From positions 1 to 64,000 of the forward strand of contig JANQKV010000020.1 of NCBI GenBank assembly GCA_028280945.1: a DNA stretch of 64,000 nt. Reading direction: 5' to 3'. Within the stretch, counting starts at the first letter, position 1; every line of letters starts with the position of its first letter. The stretch comes from Opitutaceae bacterium (GTDB lineage Bacteria; Verrucomicrobiota; Verrucomicrobiia; Opitutales; Opitutaceae). A model generated the notes under the pieces. The model saw nothing but the letters and a program-made list of their open reading frames with translations. It did no database searches and had not been told where the DNA came from. This document shows, piece after piece, positions 55,162 through 64,000 of the stretch. The position numbers and the translations under genes were made by a program.

Positions 55162-56118
55162 TCAGAGTGACTTGAGCATGCTGGCCAACCGCAACTCGCG
55201 GGAAACGTCCTTGGCCGCACGGGCGTGAGTGAGCGCCAATTGCAAAATCGTTTTTTGGAGTCCCTTGGCGCCAATTTCCTGGGCAAGAACCAGCGCTTCA
55301 TCCTCGGCATCCTGATAAGTTTCGTTGAGGTCCTGCTCAGGTCTAGCGTGCAGCAGTTTTGCGCGCAGTAGAGTGAGGACCGCTTCAACGCGTCGATCGC
55401 CGACGTCTCTGGCCACGCTCGTTCCCGTGCGAATGGACTCGGCAGTGTCCGCCCAGAATCGCAGCGCCATTTGCGCCCGGCCCATGTTCACGAGGACATT
55501 GGGCACCTCACTTTGATCCCCCAGCTGCCGGCAAACTTTCAATGCGCTCTGGGCGTGGTTTAAAGCTTCATTGGCGAAACCGAGTTCAAGCAGGCATTCG
55601 GAGAGATTGTTTTCGGTCCGGGCGACGATTCGTCGATCGCCTGCGTGGTGGGCCAAGCTGAGCACACGCTCGTAATGGTCACGGGCCTTGTCGAATTTTC
55701 CCTGTTCGCTCAGGATGTTGGCAATGCTGGCCAGGGCCCCCGCGGTGGCAGCTGGATCGTCGAGCCGGGATCTGATCTGATAGGCGGCCTGGTATTCCTT
55801 CAGTGCCTCCTCCAGGTTCCCCTCACTCCAATGGATGTTTCCCAAGCTGACACAGGCTCGACTGATGGCGGCATCGTCGTTCGCCCGCCGACCACATGCC
55901 GCGGCTGCCTGAGCGAGTTCCTTGGCCAAGGCGAAGTTGCCTTGAATGCGCTCAACAATCGAGAGCCGCTCGTTCACCACGCCATGCTCAGCGGATTGCG
56001 CGATGGTCAGTTTTTCCCTTAGCGCAAGCAGTCTGACTCTCGCCTCAGCCGGATCTTGATAGACGAAGCGGTTGGCCTCGTCGAGTCCGGCATGGAAGTC
56101 TGAATCGGATCCCGCCAT
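55162..56118 (-). CDS. TPR-repeat protein
   Basis: The 318 residues are made almost entirely of tetratricopeptide helices: ACVSLGNIHWSEGNLEEALKE, ALASIANILSEQGKFDKARDHYER, TENNLSECLLELGFANEALNHA and VLVNMGRAQMALRFWADTAES. There is no signal peptide, membrane helix or effector domain, so it is probably a cytoplasmic scaffold of unknown partner. It lies between alaS (27 bases upstream) and alkC on the same strand, suggesting one transcript. Confidence 0.85.
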   Translation of the reverse strand: MAGSDSDFHAGLDEANRFVYQDPAEARVRLLALREKLTIAQSAEHGVVNERLSIVERIQGNFALAKELAQAAAACGRRANDDAAISRACVSLGNIHWSEGNLEEALKEYQAAYQIRSRLDDPAATAGALASIANILSEQGKFDKARDHYERVLSLAHHAGDRRIVARTENNLSECLLELGFANEALNHAQSALKVCRQLGDQSEVPNVLVNMGRAQMALRFWADTAESIRTGTSVARDVGDRRVEAVLTLLRAKLLHARPEQDLNETYQDAEDEALVLAQEIGAKGLQKTILQLALTHARAAKDVSRELRLASMLKSL

Positions 56119-56145
56119 TGCGATCTTTGGTTAAAGCAAAAGGGA

Positions 56146-58860
56146 TCAACCGTCGAAATCCATTTTCAGCACCTCGGCCAGGCGAGTGCTGTCCTTGCCT
56201 CCACCCATGGCAAAGTCGGGTTTTCCTCCACCCTTGCCCCCGAGGGCCTGCGCCCGTGCCGCCACCAAGGGGCCGGCCTTGAGACCAGCCGAAATGGCCG
56301 CCGGCGAACAAAACGCCACGATCGAGGCTTTGTCGCCGAAAGCTGCTCCGAGGATAACCACGCCGTCGTCCATTTGGGCAATGATCTGTGATCCCAGAGC
56401 CCGCAAGGCATTGGGGTTCTCGGCTTTGATTACCGCTGACACCCATCGCAAACCTTCGCGACGTTCGGCATTGGCAATAAGGTCATGCGCCTGACCGGCG
56501 GATTCCTTTTGCGCCATGACCTTGAGCTTTTTATCGGCCTCGGCCTTTTGGTGGAGTAACGAGTCCAGCTTCGCCACCACATCAACCGGTCCGGCATGGA
56601 GTCGACTGCCCACCTCGCGCAACGCCGCTTCGTGTTCCTGCCAAAGGGCAAAAGCCGCACCGCCGGCCACCGCTTCTATCCGGCGCGTGCCCGCTGCGAT
56701 GGCGCCCTCCGAGACGATCTTGATCAAACCAATCTCGCCGGCGGTCTCAACGTGGGTGCCGCCGCAAAGTTCAATGCTGTATCCGCCGATGTCCACCACC
56801 CGCACAATCTTGCCGTATTTCTCACCGAAGAAGGCGAGGGTGCCTTCCGGTTTTTGGTCAAAATCTGTCTCGAAGGAGGAGACGACGGCATTATCGATCA
56901 CCTTTTCATTCACGAGGCGCTCCACCTCGGTGATCTGTTCAAGGGTCATCGCCTCGAAATGAGCGAAATCAAAACGCAGGCGGTCGGGTGTCTTGTGGGT
57001 GCCGGCTTGATGGACGTGGGTGCCCAGCACCTTGCGCAAGGCCCAATGAATCAGATGGGTGGCACTGTGGTGGCGCGAAATGGCCCGCCGCCGTTCCAAA
57101 TCGACCGACAGCGTGGCGGCCGCGCCCTTGGCCGGAGGTGAGTTCCTGGCCACCCGATGAAGAAAGCGTCCGGCCTTGTCCTTGATGGTATCGGTTACCC
57201 GGATACGTTGATCGGCAACCGCCACCACGCCGGTGTCTCCCGCCTGGCCACCCATTTCGGCGTAAAAGGGCGACGAGTCAAAAACCAGGAATGTCTCTGA
57301 GTCCGTCTGCACGACGTCTGCAATCTGCGTCGGGTAATCACTGAGATTGGCCCGGTCGTAGCCCACGAAATCGGTTGGAGTCTGGCTGCTGGGCGAATCG
57401 TCGGTGGTCGCCGCCACCACAACTTCCTTCTTCTGCGCGGAACGGGCACGTTCTCGTTGCTCTTCCATGAGAGTTTCGAATCGGGTGGTATCGACGGTGA
57501 GACCGCGTTCCGTGGCCAGCAGTTGCGTCATGTCCAGCGGGAAGCCGAACGTATCGTAGAGCTGAAAGGCGATTTCTCCGCTGATGTTGTCCCCGGCGTG
57601 AGTCGCTTCGTTGAAGATGCCCAGACCACGGTCCAGGGTGCGGCCAAAGCTCTCTTCCTCGCTGCGAACCACCCGGCGGATGATTGCTTGCTTCTCGCCC
57701 AGCTCGGGAAAGGTGTCGCCCAGAGACGAAACAACCGGATCGACCAGTTGCTCGAAAAAGCCGGTATCGAGCCCAAGTTTCTTACCGTAGAGAATACCGC
57801 GCCGCAGGATCCTGCGAATGACGTAGTTTCGTCCTTCGCTGCCGGGCAGGATATTGTCCGCGATGGCACAACTCACGCAGCGGGCGTGGTCGGCCAGCAC
57901 CCGAAAGGCGATGTCGGTGTTTTCCTGTTCGGTGAGTCCCTCTCGTTTCGTGGGAACCGTGCCGGTATAGGATCGACCGGAAAGTTCAGCAATTTTAGCG
58001 AACAGCGGAGCGAAGACATCGGCGTGGTAGTTCGAAGGTTCGGCCGAGAAGTCGGTGAAACCGTGCGTGCCCGCCATGATGCCGGCCACGCGCTCGAATC
58101 CCATGCCCGTGTCGACATGCTTGGCCGCAAGCGGGGAGTAAGTGCCGTCTGCATTGGCGTTGAATTGGATGAAGACGTGATTCCAGATTTCGATGCAGCG
58201 CGGGTTGTCCCGGTTAACCAGTTCACGGCCCGCCGCCTCATCCTCATCGGGCATGAGATTGAAGTGGATCTCCGAACATGGTCCGCACGGGCCGGTGTCG
58301 CCCATCATCCAGAAGTTGTCCTTTTTGTTGCCGTTCACGATGTGGACGGCGGGATCGAGTCCTTCGGCGGTGAAGATGTCGTGCCAAATGTCGAATGCCT
58401 CCTGGTCAAATTCAGCCGGGTCGCCGGCAACCTCATCGGGCGCATAAACCGTCGCAAACAGCCGCTTCGGCGGGATACCCCATACTTTTGTCAACAGCTC
58501 CCATCCCCAGCTGATGGACTCCTCTTTAAAGTAATCCCCAAACGACCAATTCCCCAACATTTCGAAGAGGGTCTGGTGGTAAGTGTCATACCCGACGTCC
58601 TCCAGGTCGTTGTGTTTTCCTCCCGCCCGAATGCACTTCTGGGTGTCGGTTGCCCGCTGATCAGAACCGGCCCGGGCTCCCGCCCAGCTGCTGACATCGG
58701 CCGTGCGATCGCCGAGGAAAAATGGGACGAATTGATTCATCCCGGCGTTGGTGAAAAGCAGTCCCGGAGAGTCGGGCATCAAGGAAGCCGATGGAACGAC
58801 CGTATGCTGCCGCGCAGCAAAAAAATTGAGGAAGGATTGGCGGATCTCAGCTGAGGTCAT
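56146..58860 (-). CDS. alaS: Alanine-tRNA ligase
   Basis: A class II synthetase charging tRNA-Ala, with an editing domain that clears Ser- and Gly-tRNA-Ala. The 904 residues start MTSAEIRQSFLNFFAARQHT and hold the catalytic core (MNQFVPFFLGDR, TDTQKCIRAGGKHNDLEDVG). The editing-site motifs are HHSATHLIHW and ELCGGTHVETAGEIG, and the C-terminal DHHA1/C-Ala domain has GGKGGGKPDFAMGGG. ATG 58860 is chosen over GTG 58869. It is divergent from the histidine kinase across an AT-rich gap. Confidence 0.97.
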   Translation of the reverse strand: MTSAEIRQSFLNFFAARQHTVVPSASLMPDSPGLLFTNAGMNQFVPFFLGDRTADVSSWAGARAGSDQRATDTQKCIRAGGKHNDLEDVGYDTYHQTLFEMLGNWSFGDYFKEESISWGWELLTKVWGIPPKRLFATVYAPDEVAGDPAEFDQEAFDIWHDIFTAEGLDPAVHIVNGNKKDNFWMMGDTGPCGPCSEIHFNLMPDEDEAAGRELVNRDNPRCIEIWNHVFIQFNANADGTYSPLAAKHVDTGMGFERVAGIMAGTHGFTDFSAEPSNYHADVFAPLFAKIAELSGRSYTGTVPTKREGLTEQENTDIAFRVLADHARCVSCAIADNILPGSEGRNYVIRRILRRGILYGKKLGLDTGFFEQLVDPVVSSLGDTFPELGEKQAIIRRVVRSEEESFGRTLDRGLGIFNEATHAGDNISGEIAFQLYDTFGFPLDMTQLLATERGLTVDTTRFETLMEEQRERARSAQKKEVVVAATTDDSPSSQTPTDFVGYDRANLSDYPTQIADVVQTDSETFLVFDSSPFYAEMGGQAGDTGVVAVADQRIRVTDTIKDKAGRFLHRVARNSPPAKGAAATLSVDLERRRAISRHHSATHLIHWALRKVLGTHVHQAGTHKTPDRLRFDFAHFEAMTLEQITEVERLVNEKVIDNAVVSSFETDFDQKPEGTLAFFGEKYGKIVRVVDIGGYSIELCGGTHVETAGEIGLIKIVSEGAIAAGTRRIEAVAGGAAFALWQEHEAALREVGSRLHAGPVDVVAKLDSLLHQKAEADKKLKVMAQKESAGQAHDLIANAERREGLRWVSAVIKAENPNALRALGSQIIAQMDDGVVILGAAFGDKASIVAFCSPAAISAGLKAGPLVAARAQALGGKGGGKPDFAMGGGKDSTRLAEVLKMDFDG

Positions 58861-59050
58861 GTTTAACACTAAGCGGCCATCTCAGAAACGGTGGCAAGGT
58901 AACGCAAGCGGGGAGTCGTGACTCTTCAGACAGAACAACCGTGGATGGATAAATAAACCTAATATGGGTAGAACACCTCATTTGAAAATGGTGTAAATCA
59001 TTCATCAAAAATAAATTGAGAAAATCATTACATACATTAAGTTAGCGTTG
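58861..59050 (+). promoter_or_regulatory. AT-rich promoter region of the two-component operon
   Basis: Bases 58981-59040 hold only 12 G/C out of 60, against a GC-rich background. The octamer AAATCATT occurs at 58995-59002 and again at 59022-59029 in the same direction, 27 bases apart. A weak TTGAGA-16-TAAGTT pair lies at about 59016-59043. This is probably the promoter and a regulator-binding site for the kinase operon, and possibly for divergent alaS. Confidence 0.5.
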
Positions 59051-61873
59051 ATGTCGGTTCGAACGCTTTCTTCTCGTTCAGAATCACTGCGTTTTCCGAT
59101 CGGACTGGGGACGCGGATGACACTGCTCATGGGGGTATGTGCCATGTTGCTGGGTTTCTTCGTTTTCTATGGATGGCTTCAAGGAGGAAACTGGCTCACT
59201 TCATTTACGACGAGCAGTGCATCCACGACACCCAGCACGGCATTAGGATTTGTCATAACCGGCTTGGCGATGGTTGGTCTGGTGCGTGAATCAACGCGGA
59301 GCGCGTGGCGGGTGTTGGTGGGGGTTTTGGCCAGCGCATTGCTGATTTTTGGGACATCTTTTCTCGGATTAAAAAACTTCGTTGAGACTTCCGACCTCAC
59401 GCGCTGGTGGTTCGCCATCGATGCCAGCCAGCCTCTCGCTGTCGCGCCGGCCACTGCCACTGCCTTCCTTTGTGCAGGACTTGCGCTGCTTGTGCACATT
59501 GCGTTGGACGCTTCCTTGCGTTGGCTGGCTGGAGCCTTTGGAGGACTCGTGCTGTTGGCGGGCTTGGTGGGATTGGGCAACCACCTTACTGTCGCAACGG
59601 GATTGGGTGGTCTCGCCAGCTTTGCCAGTATGGCTCTGCCCACCGCGATCGGATTTATTTTGGTCGGGTTGGGCTTGGTTGCGGCCCGGGGGATCGAGCA
59701 TCTCGGTAATGTTTTAAGCCGTGAGCACAGTGCGAGAAGCCGGGACCGTTGGTGGTTGCCGCTTTGCCTGTTGGTGCCGCTCTTGCTCAGTGCCTTGGTG
59801 CTGGAATTGGCCCTCCTGACGACCCTTCCGGTGGAGCTTCTGTTTGTCGTCGCGACCTTGGGTTACTCGCTCGTGTTTGGTGCCGTGCTCTGGTCCACCC
59901 AACGTGGTCTGGTCGTGGCGGAAACCGAGAAGACGCAAACCCAGTCCCAATTGAGGGATCACGAAATGTGGTCACAGGGAATGGTGGAATCCCTGCCGTA
60001 TCCGGTTTGGACAAGTGATGCGGACGGACGCTGTGACTATCTGAGTCCGCAATGGAGTGAATATACGGGCGAATCGACCGTGGAGAATCAGAGCGAGACT
60101 TGGTTCTCACTTGCCCACGAGGACGATCAACCCGTGCTCCGCCGCAAGTGGCGGGAGTCGGTGGAAACGGGAAAACGTTTCACCAGTGATTTTCGCCTGC
60201 GCTATCACGATGGTTCGTTCCGGTGGTTTCAGGCCTCGGCCAGACCGAAGCGCAATGATCAGGCCAGAATCCTGAAGTGGTTCGGGTCATTGTCCGATAT
60301 CCATGACTTGAAGATCACCCAGGGGTTGATCGCGGACAGTCGGGCTGCTTTGGAGGAACTGGTTGCCCGACGGACGGACGAGGTGGAGCGCAGTCAAGCC
60401 GACCTTGCCAATGCCCAGGCCGTGGCCCGCATGGGAAGTTGGTCCTTGGATACCGTCGAAGGCACGGTGCGGTGGAGTGACGAACTCTACCGGATTTTCC
60501 GCGTGCCACCCGAATCGACGGTCCCGCCGTTCACCGAGCACCGCGCGTTTTTCACCGAGGAATCCTGGCACCGGTTTCATCGGGCCGTGCAGGAATCCCT
60601 GCGCACCGGCGAGGGTTTTGAGTTGGAGCTGGCGATATCTCAATCCGACTCCGAGTTATCGTGGGTCGAGGCTCGTGCTCGTGCCGTCAGCGACGCGCAG
60701 GGCCGGGTTGAAAGACTGACCGGGACGCTGCAGGACATCACTTTACAGAAAAACCTGGCCCGGGAGCTGAAGGGTAAATCCTTGCGACTGAAATTGGCCG
60801 TTTCAGCGGGCAGCATCGGTGTATGGGACTGGGATATCTCGGCCAACACCATCGATTGGGACCAAAACATGCGGACTCTCCACGGTTACCCCCGCGGTCC
60901 GGTCACTTACGAAACATGGCGTGGACGGGTGCATTCTGATGATTTGGCGGAAGTCGAAGCCGCGATCCAGGCAGCGGTGGAGGAGGACAAGAGTTTCGAC
61001 CATGAATATACCGTCGTGCATCCCGACGGCCGCCTGGTCCGGGTTAAATCGAGAGCACTGGTGATTCGGGATGATGATGGCAAAGCTCTGCACATGATAG
61101 GGGTCAACATCGATGATACCCAGGCGTGGCAAGCGAGGCGGCAGTTGGAGCGACAGCAAATTGAGCTTTCGGCCAGCAATCAGGATTTGCAGCAGTTTGC
61201 CTACGTTGCCTCCCATGATCTACAGGAACCGCTGCGCGCAGTAGCCGGATGTGCTCAGATCCTTCAAAAACGTTATCAATCCCAACTCGACGCGGAGGGT
61301 GATGAGCTCATTCGCCATGTGGTCGAAGGTGCCCAGAGGATGCAGCAGCTTATTCAAGACCTCTTGGCGTATTCCAAAGTCGGGGCGAAGAATTTGGCCC
61401 TTCAACCCACCGCTTTGCGCGACACGATCAACCGGGCCTTGGCCAACCTGACGGATTCCATTCGGGAGACGGGCGCCGAATTTGATATTGCCCCGGATCT
61501 GCCGGTGGTGGCGATCGATCCGGCCCAAGGCTTGCATTTGTTTCAAAACCTCTTCTCCAACGCCTTAAAATACCGGCATCCTGAACGCCTTCCACGGGTA
61601 AGCATAGCTGCCAGTGCGGTGGACGGCTTTTGGCACGTCAGCGTGGCCGACAACGGCATCGGAATACCCGAAAAGTATGCATCCCGGGTCTTCGAATTGT
61701 TTCAACGTCTCCACACTCGAGATGAAGTTGCGGGGACCGGGATCGGACTTGCGATCTGCACCCGCATCGTTGAGCGCCACGGTGGAACGATTTGGATTGA
61801 AACGGCTCAACCGCATGGAACGACGTTCAAATTCTCTCTCCCGCAACACACCCCAAGTTCCCATTCTTCATGA
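59051..61873 (+). CDS. Membrane sensor histidine kinase with three PAS domains
   Basis: The 940 residues begin with about eight transmembrane helices (residues 15-290, a MASE-like membrane sensor). Three PAS/PAC domains follow (about 310-425, 455-575 and 590-690), then a HisKA domain with phospho-acceptor His722 (VASHDLQEPLR, the phytochrome-kinase subtype). The HATPase ends the protein, with its N-box in LFSNALKYRHPE, ADNGIGIP and GTGIGLAICTRIVERHGG. There is no receiver domain, so phosphate should go to the next gene's product. Start ATG 59051 is favoured over a TTG one codon earlier. The stop overlaps the next start (ATGA). Confidence 0.93.
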   Translation: MSVRTLSSRSESLRFPIGLGTRMTLLMGVCAMLLGFFVFYGWLQGGNWLTSFTTSSASTTPSTALGFVITGLAMVGLVRESTRSAWRVLVGVLASALLIFGTSFLGLKNFVETSDLTRWWFAIDASQPLAVAPATATAFLCAGLALLVHIALDASLRWLAGAFGGLVLLAGLVGLGNHLTVATGLGGLASFASMALPTAIGFILVGLGLVAARGIEHLGNVLSREHSARSRDRWWLPLCLLVPLLLSALVLELALLTTLPVELLFVVATLGYSLVFGAVLWSTQRGLVVAETEKTQTQSQLRDHEMWSQGMVESLPYPVWTSDADGRCDYLSPQWSEYTGESTVENQSETWFSLAHEDDQPVLRRKWRESVETGKRFTSDFRLRYHDGSFRWFQASARPKRNDQARILKWFGSLSDIHDLKITQGLIADSRAALEELVARRTDEVERSQADLANAQAVARMGSWSLDTVEGTVRWSDELYRIFRVPPESTVPPFTEHRAFFTEESWHRFHRAVQESLRTGEGFELELAISQSDSELSWVEARARAVSDAQGRVERLTGTLQDITLQKNLARELKGKSLRLKLAVSAGSIGVWDWDISANTIDWDQNMRTLHGYPRGPVTYETWRGRVHSDDLAEVEAAIQAAVEEDKSFDHEYTVVHPDGRLVRVKSRALVIRDDDGKALHMIGVNIDDTQAWQARRQLERQQIELSASNQDLQQFAYVASHDLQEPLRAVAGCAQILQKRYQSQLDAEGDELIRHVVEGAQRMQQLIQDLLAYSKVGAKNLALQPTALRDTINRALANLTDSIRETGAEFDIAPDLPVVAIDPAQGLHLFQNLFSNALKYRHPERLPRVSIAASAVDGFWHVSVADNGIGIPEKYASRVFELFQRLHTRDEVAGTGIGLAICTRIVERHGGTIWIETAQPHGTTFKFSLPQHTPSSHSS

Positions 61874-63933
61874 ACACCCAACCGGAACCGCGAAAGGCTC
61901 AAATTCTTTTGGTGGAAGATAGTGCGACGGATCGTATGCTCGCCATGGAGGCCCTGCGCGATTCGAGAATATCCAACACGGTGCATTGCGTCACCGACGG
62001 CGAAGAAGCGATGCAGTTCCTGCGCAACGAAGGTAGATTCGCCAAGGCTCCCACTCCGGACCTTATTCTGTTGGACCTCGATCTCCCCAAGAAAAATGGC
62101 CGTGAGGTGTTGGTCGAAATCAAGGCAGATGAGATCCTGCGTTACATACCGGTGGTGGTTTTAAGCACATCCAAAGCCGAAGAGGATATTGCTGGTGCCT
62201 ATGGCGTTCATGCCAATTGCTACATCACCAAGCCCCTTGATTTTGATCAGTTCAGCCGGGTGGTCACGTCGCTGGAGGACTTCTGGTTCGAAATCGTGAC
62301 GCTGCCCTCCTCGCTTAGACCGGAGCCAACTTTCGTTTCCCAGGTTGAGGAGACAGTGGAAGACGTGATTCCGAAAAGGCAGCAGACCAATGAATCGGTG
62401 ACCATGTATCGGACCCTGTTGCTGGAAAACAGCGCTTCGGATCGGCTGCTGATAAAGAGTGCGCTTTCGGAGTCGCGAATGAGTGCATTTGAGATCACTG
62501 AGATTGATCGTGTGGAGACGGCCGAGCAGGAGTTGGAGCGCACCCGGTTTGACGTGATTATTTCCGATTTGGGCCTGCCGGACTCCGAAGGGTTGGAGAC
62601 TGTTCGACGCCTTATGAAGTCCGCCGCAGGCACGCCCATTGTGGTTTTGACCATGATGGACAATGAAGAAAACGGCACCCGGGCGGTGCAGGAAGGCGCC
62701 GCTGATTATGTGGTCAAGGGCCGCATGGACGGGAGGCTGCTGGCGCGCACCATCAGGTTCGCCGTCGAACGGAGCCGCATCGAGGAACAGATGCGCCATG
62801 CGCAACGCATGGAGAGCCTGGGGGTCCTGGCAGGGGGAATCGCCCACGATTTTAACAACCTGCTGATGGTCGTCCGCGGCAACGCGGAGTTGCAGCGACG
62901 TCTCGAACTCGACAATCCCCAGATTGACTGGACATCGAGCCAAATCCTGGCGGCGGCGGACCGGGCCTCAACCCTCACTCGTCAGCTGTTGGCCTTTGGG
63001 CGCCGGGAACGGATTCACCTCTCCACGATTGATTTAAACGAAACGGTTTCCGAGTTCATCAAAATGATCGAACGCCTGCTCGGCCCCACGATTAAACTGC
63101 AGATGGACCTGACCGATGAGGAGCTTTCGATCTCCGCCGATGCCAGTCTTCTGGAGCAGGTGATCATGAACCTTTCGGTGAATGCGCGGGATGCCATGCC
63201 CGATGGTGGGGTGCTCAGAATTGAAACCCTAGTGGTCGATATCAAGGCTGACCGCGCCCGAGGCGTTCCTCCCGGCGGGGCGGGAGCCTATGCCCAACTC
63301 AAGGTTTCCGACCAAGGCTCAGGCATGTCTCCCGATTTGCTGGGAAGGATCTTTGAGCCATTCTTCACGACCAAGACCATGGAGAAAGGAACGGGTTTGG
63401 GACTTTCGACCTCGTTTGGCATTGCCCGCCAGCATCGTGGCACCATCGAAGTCGACAGCGAACTCGGCAAAGGCTCTGAGTTCACCGTTTTAATCCCGCT
63501 CAGCAGCGAATCGACGCAGGAAGCTGACTTCACCGACACCAGCATGCCCACGGGCAACGGGGAAACCATTCTGGTGGTGGATGACGAGCACATGGTGCGG
63601 GAGCTCACCGTTTCGTTCCTCGAGATGCATGGTTACAGGGTGCAGCAGGCTGACTCTGGAGCCGACGTCATCCGTCGTTGGGAAGAGCTCGAACCTCAAG
63701 TGGACCTGGTGCTCACCGACTTGATCATGCCGGAAGGTGTCTCGGGCCGGGACTTGGGGACGTGGCTTTACGAGCACAAACCCGAGCTCAAGGTGATTTA
63801 CTGCAGCGGGTTCAGCCGTCCCCACCTGAACCGGAAATTCCGGCTGCGTGAAGGCGTGAATTTTCTCTCCAAACCGTATTCGGTCGGACAGCTGCTGACA
63901 CTTGTTTACAACGTTCTGAATTCCCGGCTCTAA
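61870..63933 (+). CDS. Hybrid regulator: receiver-receiver-histidine kinase-receiver
   Basis: The 687 residues contain an Rcp1-type receiver (about 10-150, Asp69 in LILLDLDLPKKNG) and a second receiver (about 180-300, Asp233 in IISDLGLPDSEG). A cytosolic kinase core follows (phospho-acceptor His326 in GGIAHDFNNLL, ATPase DQGSGMSPDLLG and GTGLGLSTSFGI), and then a C-terminal receiver (about 570-687, Asp617 in VLTDLIMPEG). There is no DNA-binding output. It is translationally coupled to the membrane kinase, so a phosphorelay of kinase to receiver 1 with this protein as a signal-integrating hub is likely. The downstream output gene is not in the window. Confidence 0.92.
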   Translation: MNTQPEPRKAQILLVEDSATDRMLAMEALRDSRISNTVHCVTDGEEAMQFLRNEGRFAKAPTPDLILLDLDLPKKNGREVLVEIKADEILRYIPVVVLSTSKAEEDIAGAYGVHANCYITKPLDFDQFSRVVTSLEDFWFEIVTLPSSLRPEPTFVSQVEETVEDVIPKRQQTNESVTMYRTLLLENSASDRLLIKSALSESRMSAFEITEIDRVETAEQELERTRFDVIISDLGLPDSEGLETVRRLMKSAAGTPIVVLTMMDNEENGTRAVQEGAADYVVKGRMDGRLLARTIRFAVERSRIEEQMRHAQRMESLGVLAGGIAHDFNNLLMVVRGNAELQRRLELDNPQIDWTSSQILAAADRASTLTRQLLAFGRRERIHLSTIDLNETVSEFIKMIERLLGPTIKLQMDLTDEELSISADASLLEQVIMNLSVNARDAMPDGGVLRIETLVVDIKADRARGVPPGGAGAYAQLKVSDQGSGMSPDLLGRIFEPFFTTKTMEKGTGLGLSTSFGIARQHRGTIEVDSELGKGSEFTVLIPLSSESTQEADFTDTSMPTGNGETILVVDDEHMVRELTVSFLEMHGYRVQQADSGADVIRRWEELEPQVDLVLTDLIMPEGVSGRDLGTWLYEHKPELKVIYCSGFSRPHLNRKFRLREGVNFLSKPYSVGQLLTLVYNVLNSRL

Positions 63934-63952
63934 ATCGAACGTCTCAGGCCGG

Positions 63953-64000
63953 TCACGATTCTAGCCGGGTGATGATCGCGTTGGCCATCTGGGTGGTGCC
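63953..64000 (-). CDS. C-terminal end of a gene running off the right edge
   Basis: The last 15 codons and TGA stop of a minus-strand gene are visible, encoding GTTQMANAIITRLES. This resembles the C-terminal tail of isopropylmalate/isocitrate dehydrogenases (G[TS]xxMxxAI pattern), but the fragment is too short to name. It converges on the hybrid regulator with 19 bases between stops. Confidence 0.45.
   Translation of the reverse strand, partial: GTTQMANAIITRLES

Noticed and set aside
57457-58854. A 465-codon frame antisense to alaS
   Set aside because: AlaS motifs are complete on the minus strand and the antisense product has no recognisable features.

Overview
The window looks like a chromosomal segment of a high-GC, Gram-negative-type bacterium, most likely a verrucomicrobiote of the Opitutales/Opitutaceae kind. 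This is inference from gene content. It has an McsA-McsB-ClpC operon in a cell that also makes an outer-membrane barrel protein and signal-peptide exoproteins. It also carries DUF3108 and DUF5069 proteins, FG-GAP/ASPIC surface proteins, a subtilase resembling tripeptidyl-peptidase II, and a C-terminal module shared by two secreted proteins. Coding density is very high, genes often touch or overlap by a few bases, and many starts lack a clear Shine-Dalgarno sequence. I saw no insertion sequence, prophage, CRISPR array or rRNA. One tRNA-Arg and four convincing intrinsic terminators are present.

Layout. 1-2.4 kb: the start of a large secreted protein running off the left edge, then a 441-base gap with a spaced inverted repeat. 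2.4-7.2 kb: ilvD, divergent from scpB-pheA-Gfo/Idh oxidoreductase. 7.2-13.1 kb: rplU-rpmA, a methyltransferase, two envelope proteins, a DNA-exonuclease-like MBL protein, a zinc-ribbon membrane protein and an AI-2E-type permease. 13.2-16.7 kb: tRNA-Arg, a secreted protein, hpf, an SDR and an RluA-type pseudouridine synthase. 16.7-23 kb: the TPPII-like protease, an M14 carboxypeptidase and gltX. 23-31.4 kb: a 1133-residue FG-GAP protein, a receiver protein, glnS, a CBS/DRTGG family II pyrophosphatase and a pseudopilin. 31.5-36.8 kb: ilvE, then mcsA-mcsB-clpC behind a candidate sigma-54 promoter. 36.8-46.6 kb: a beta/gamma-crystallin-DUF4214 protein, a lipoprotein, hpt, an ABC ATPase with a solute-binding protein but no permease, a tandem creatininase, and a six-Asp-box secreted protein. 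46.7-51.7 kb: a GreA-like factor and receiver divergent from a ParA ATPase-unknown-coiled-coil operon, then an outer-membrane protein. 51.7-58.9 kb: ispH with a long N-terminal extension, DUF5069, alkC, a TPR protein and alaS. 59-64 kb: a three-PAS membrane histidine kinase translationally coupled to a receiver-receiver-kinase-receiver protein, then the last codons of another gene.

Themes. Translation is heavily represented: L21, L27, HPF, GltX, GlnS, AlaS, tRNA-Arg and RluA. Protein quality control appears as McsAB-ClpC, TPPII-like and M14 peptidases. Branched-chain and aromatic amino-acid synthesis appears as IlvD, IlvE and PheA. The most promising candidate for an undescribed system is the ParA-led three-gene operon at 47.8-50.3 kb, whose two partner proteins I do not recognise.
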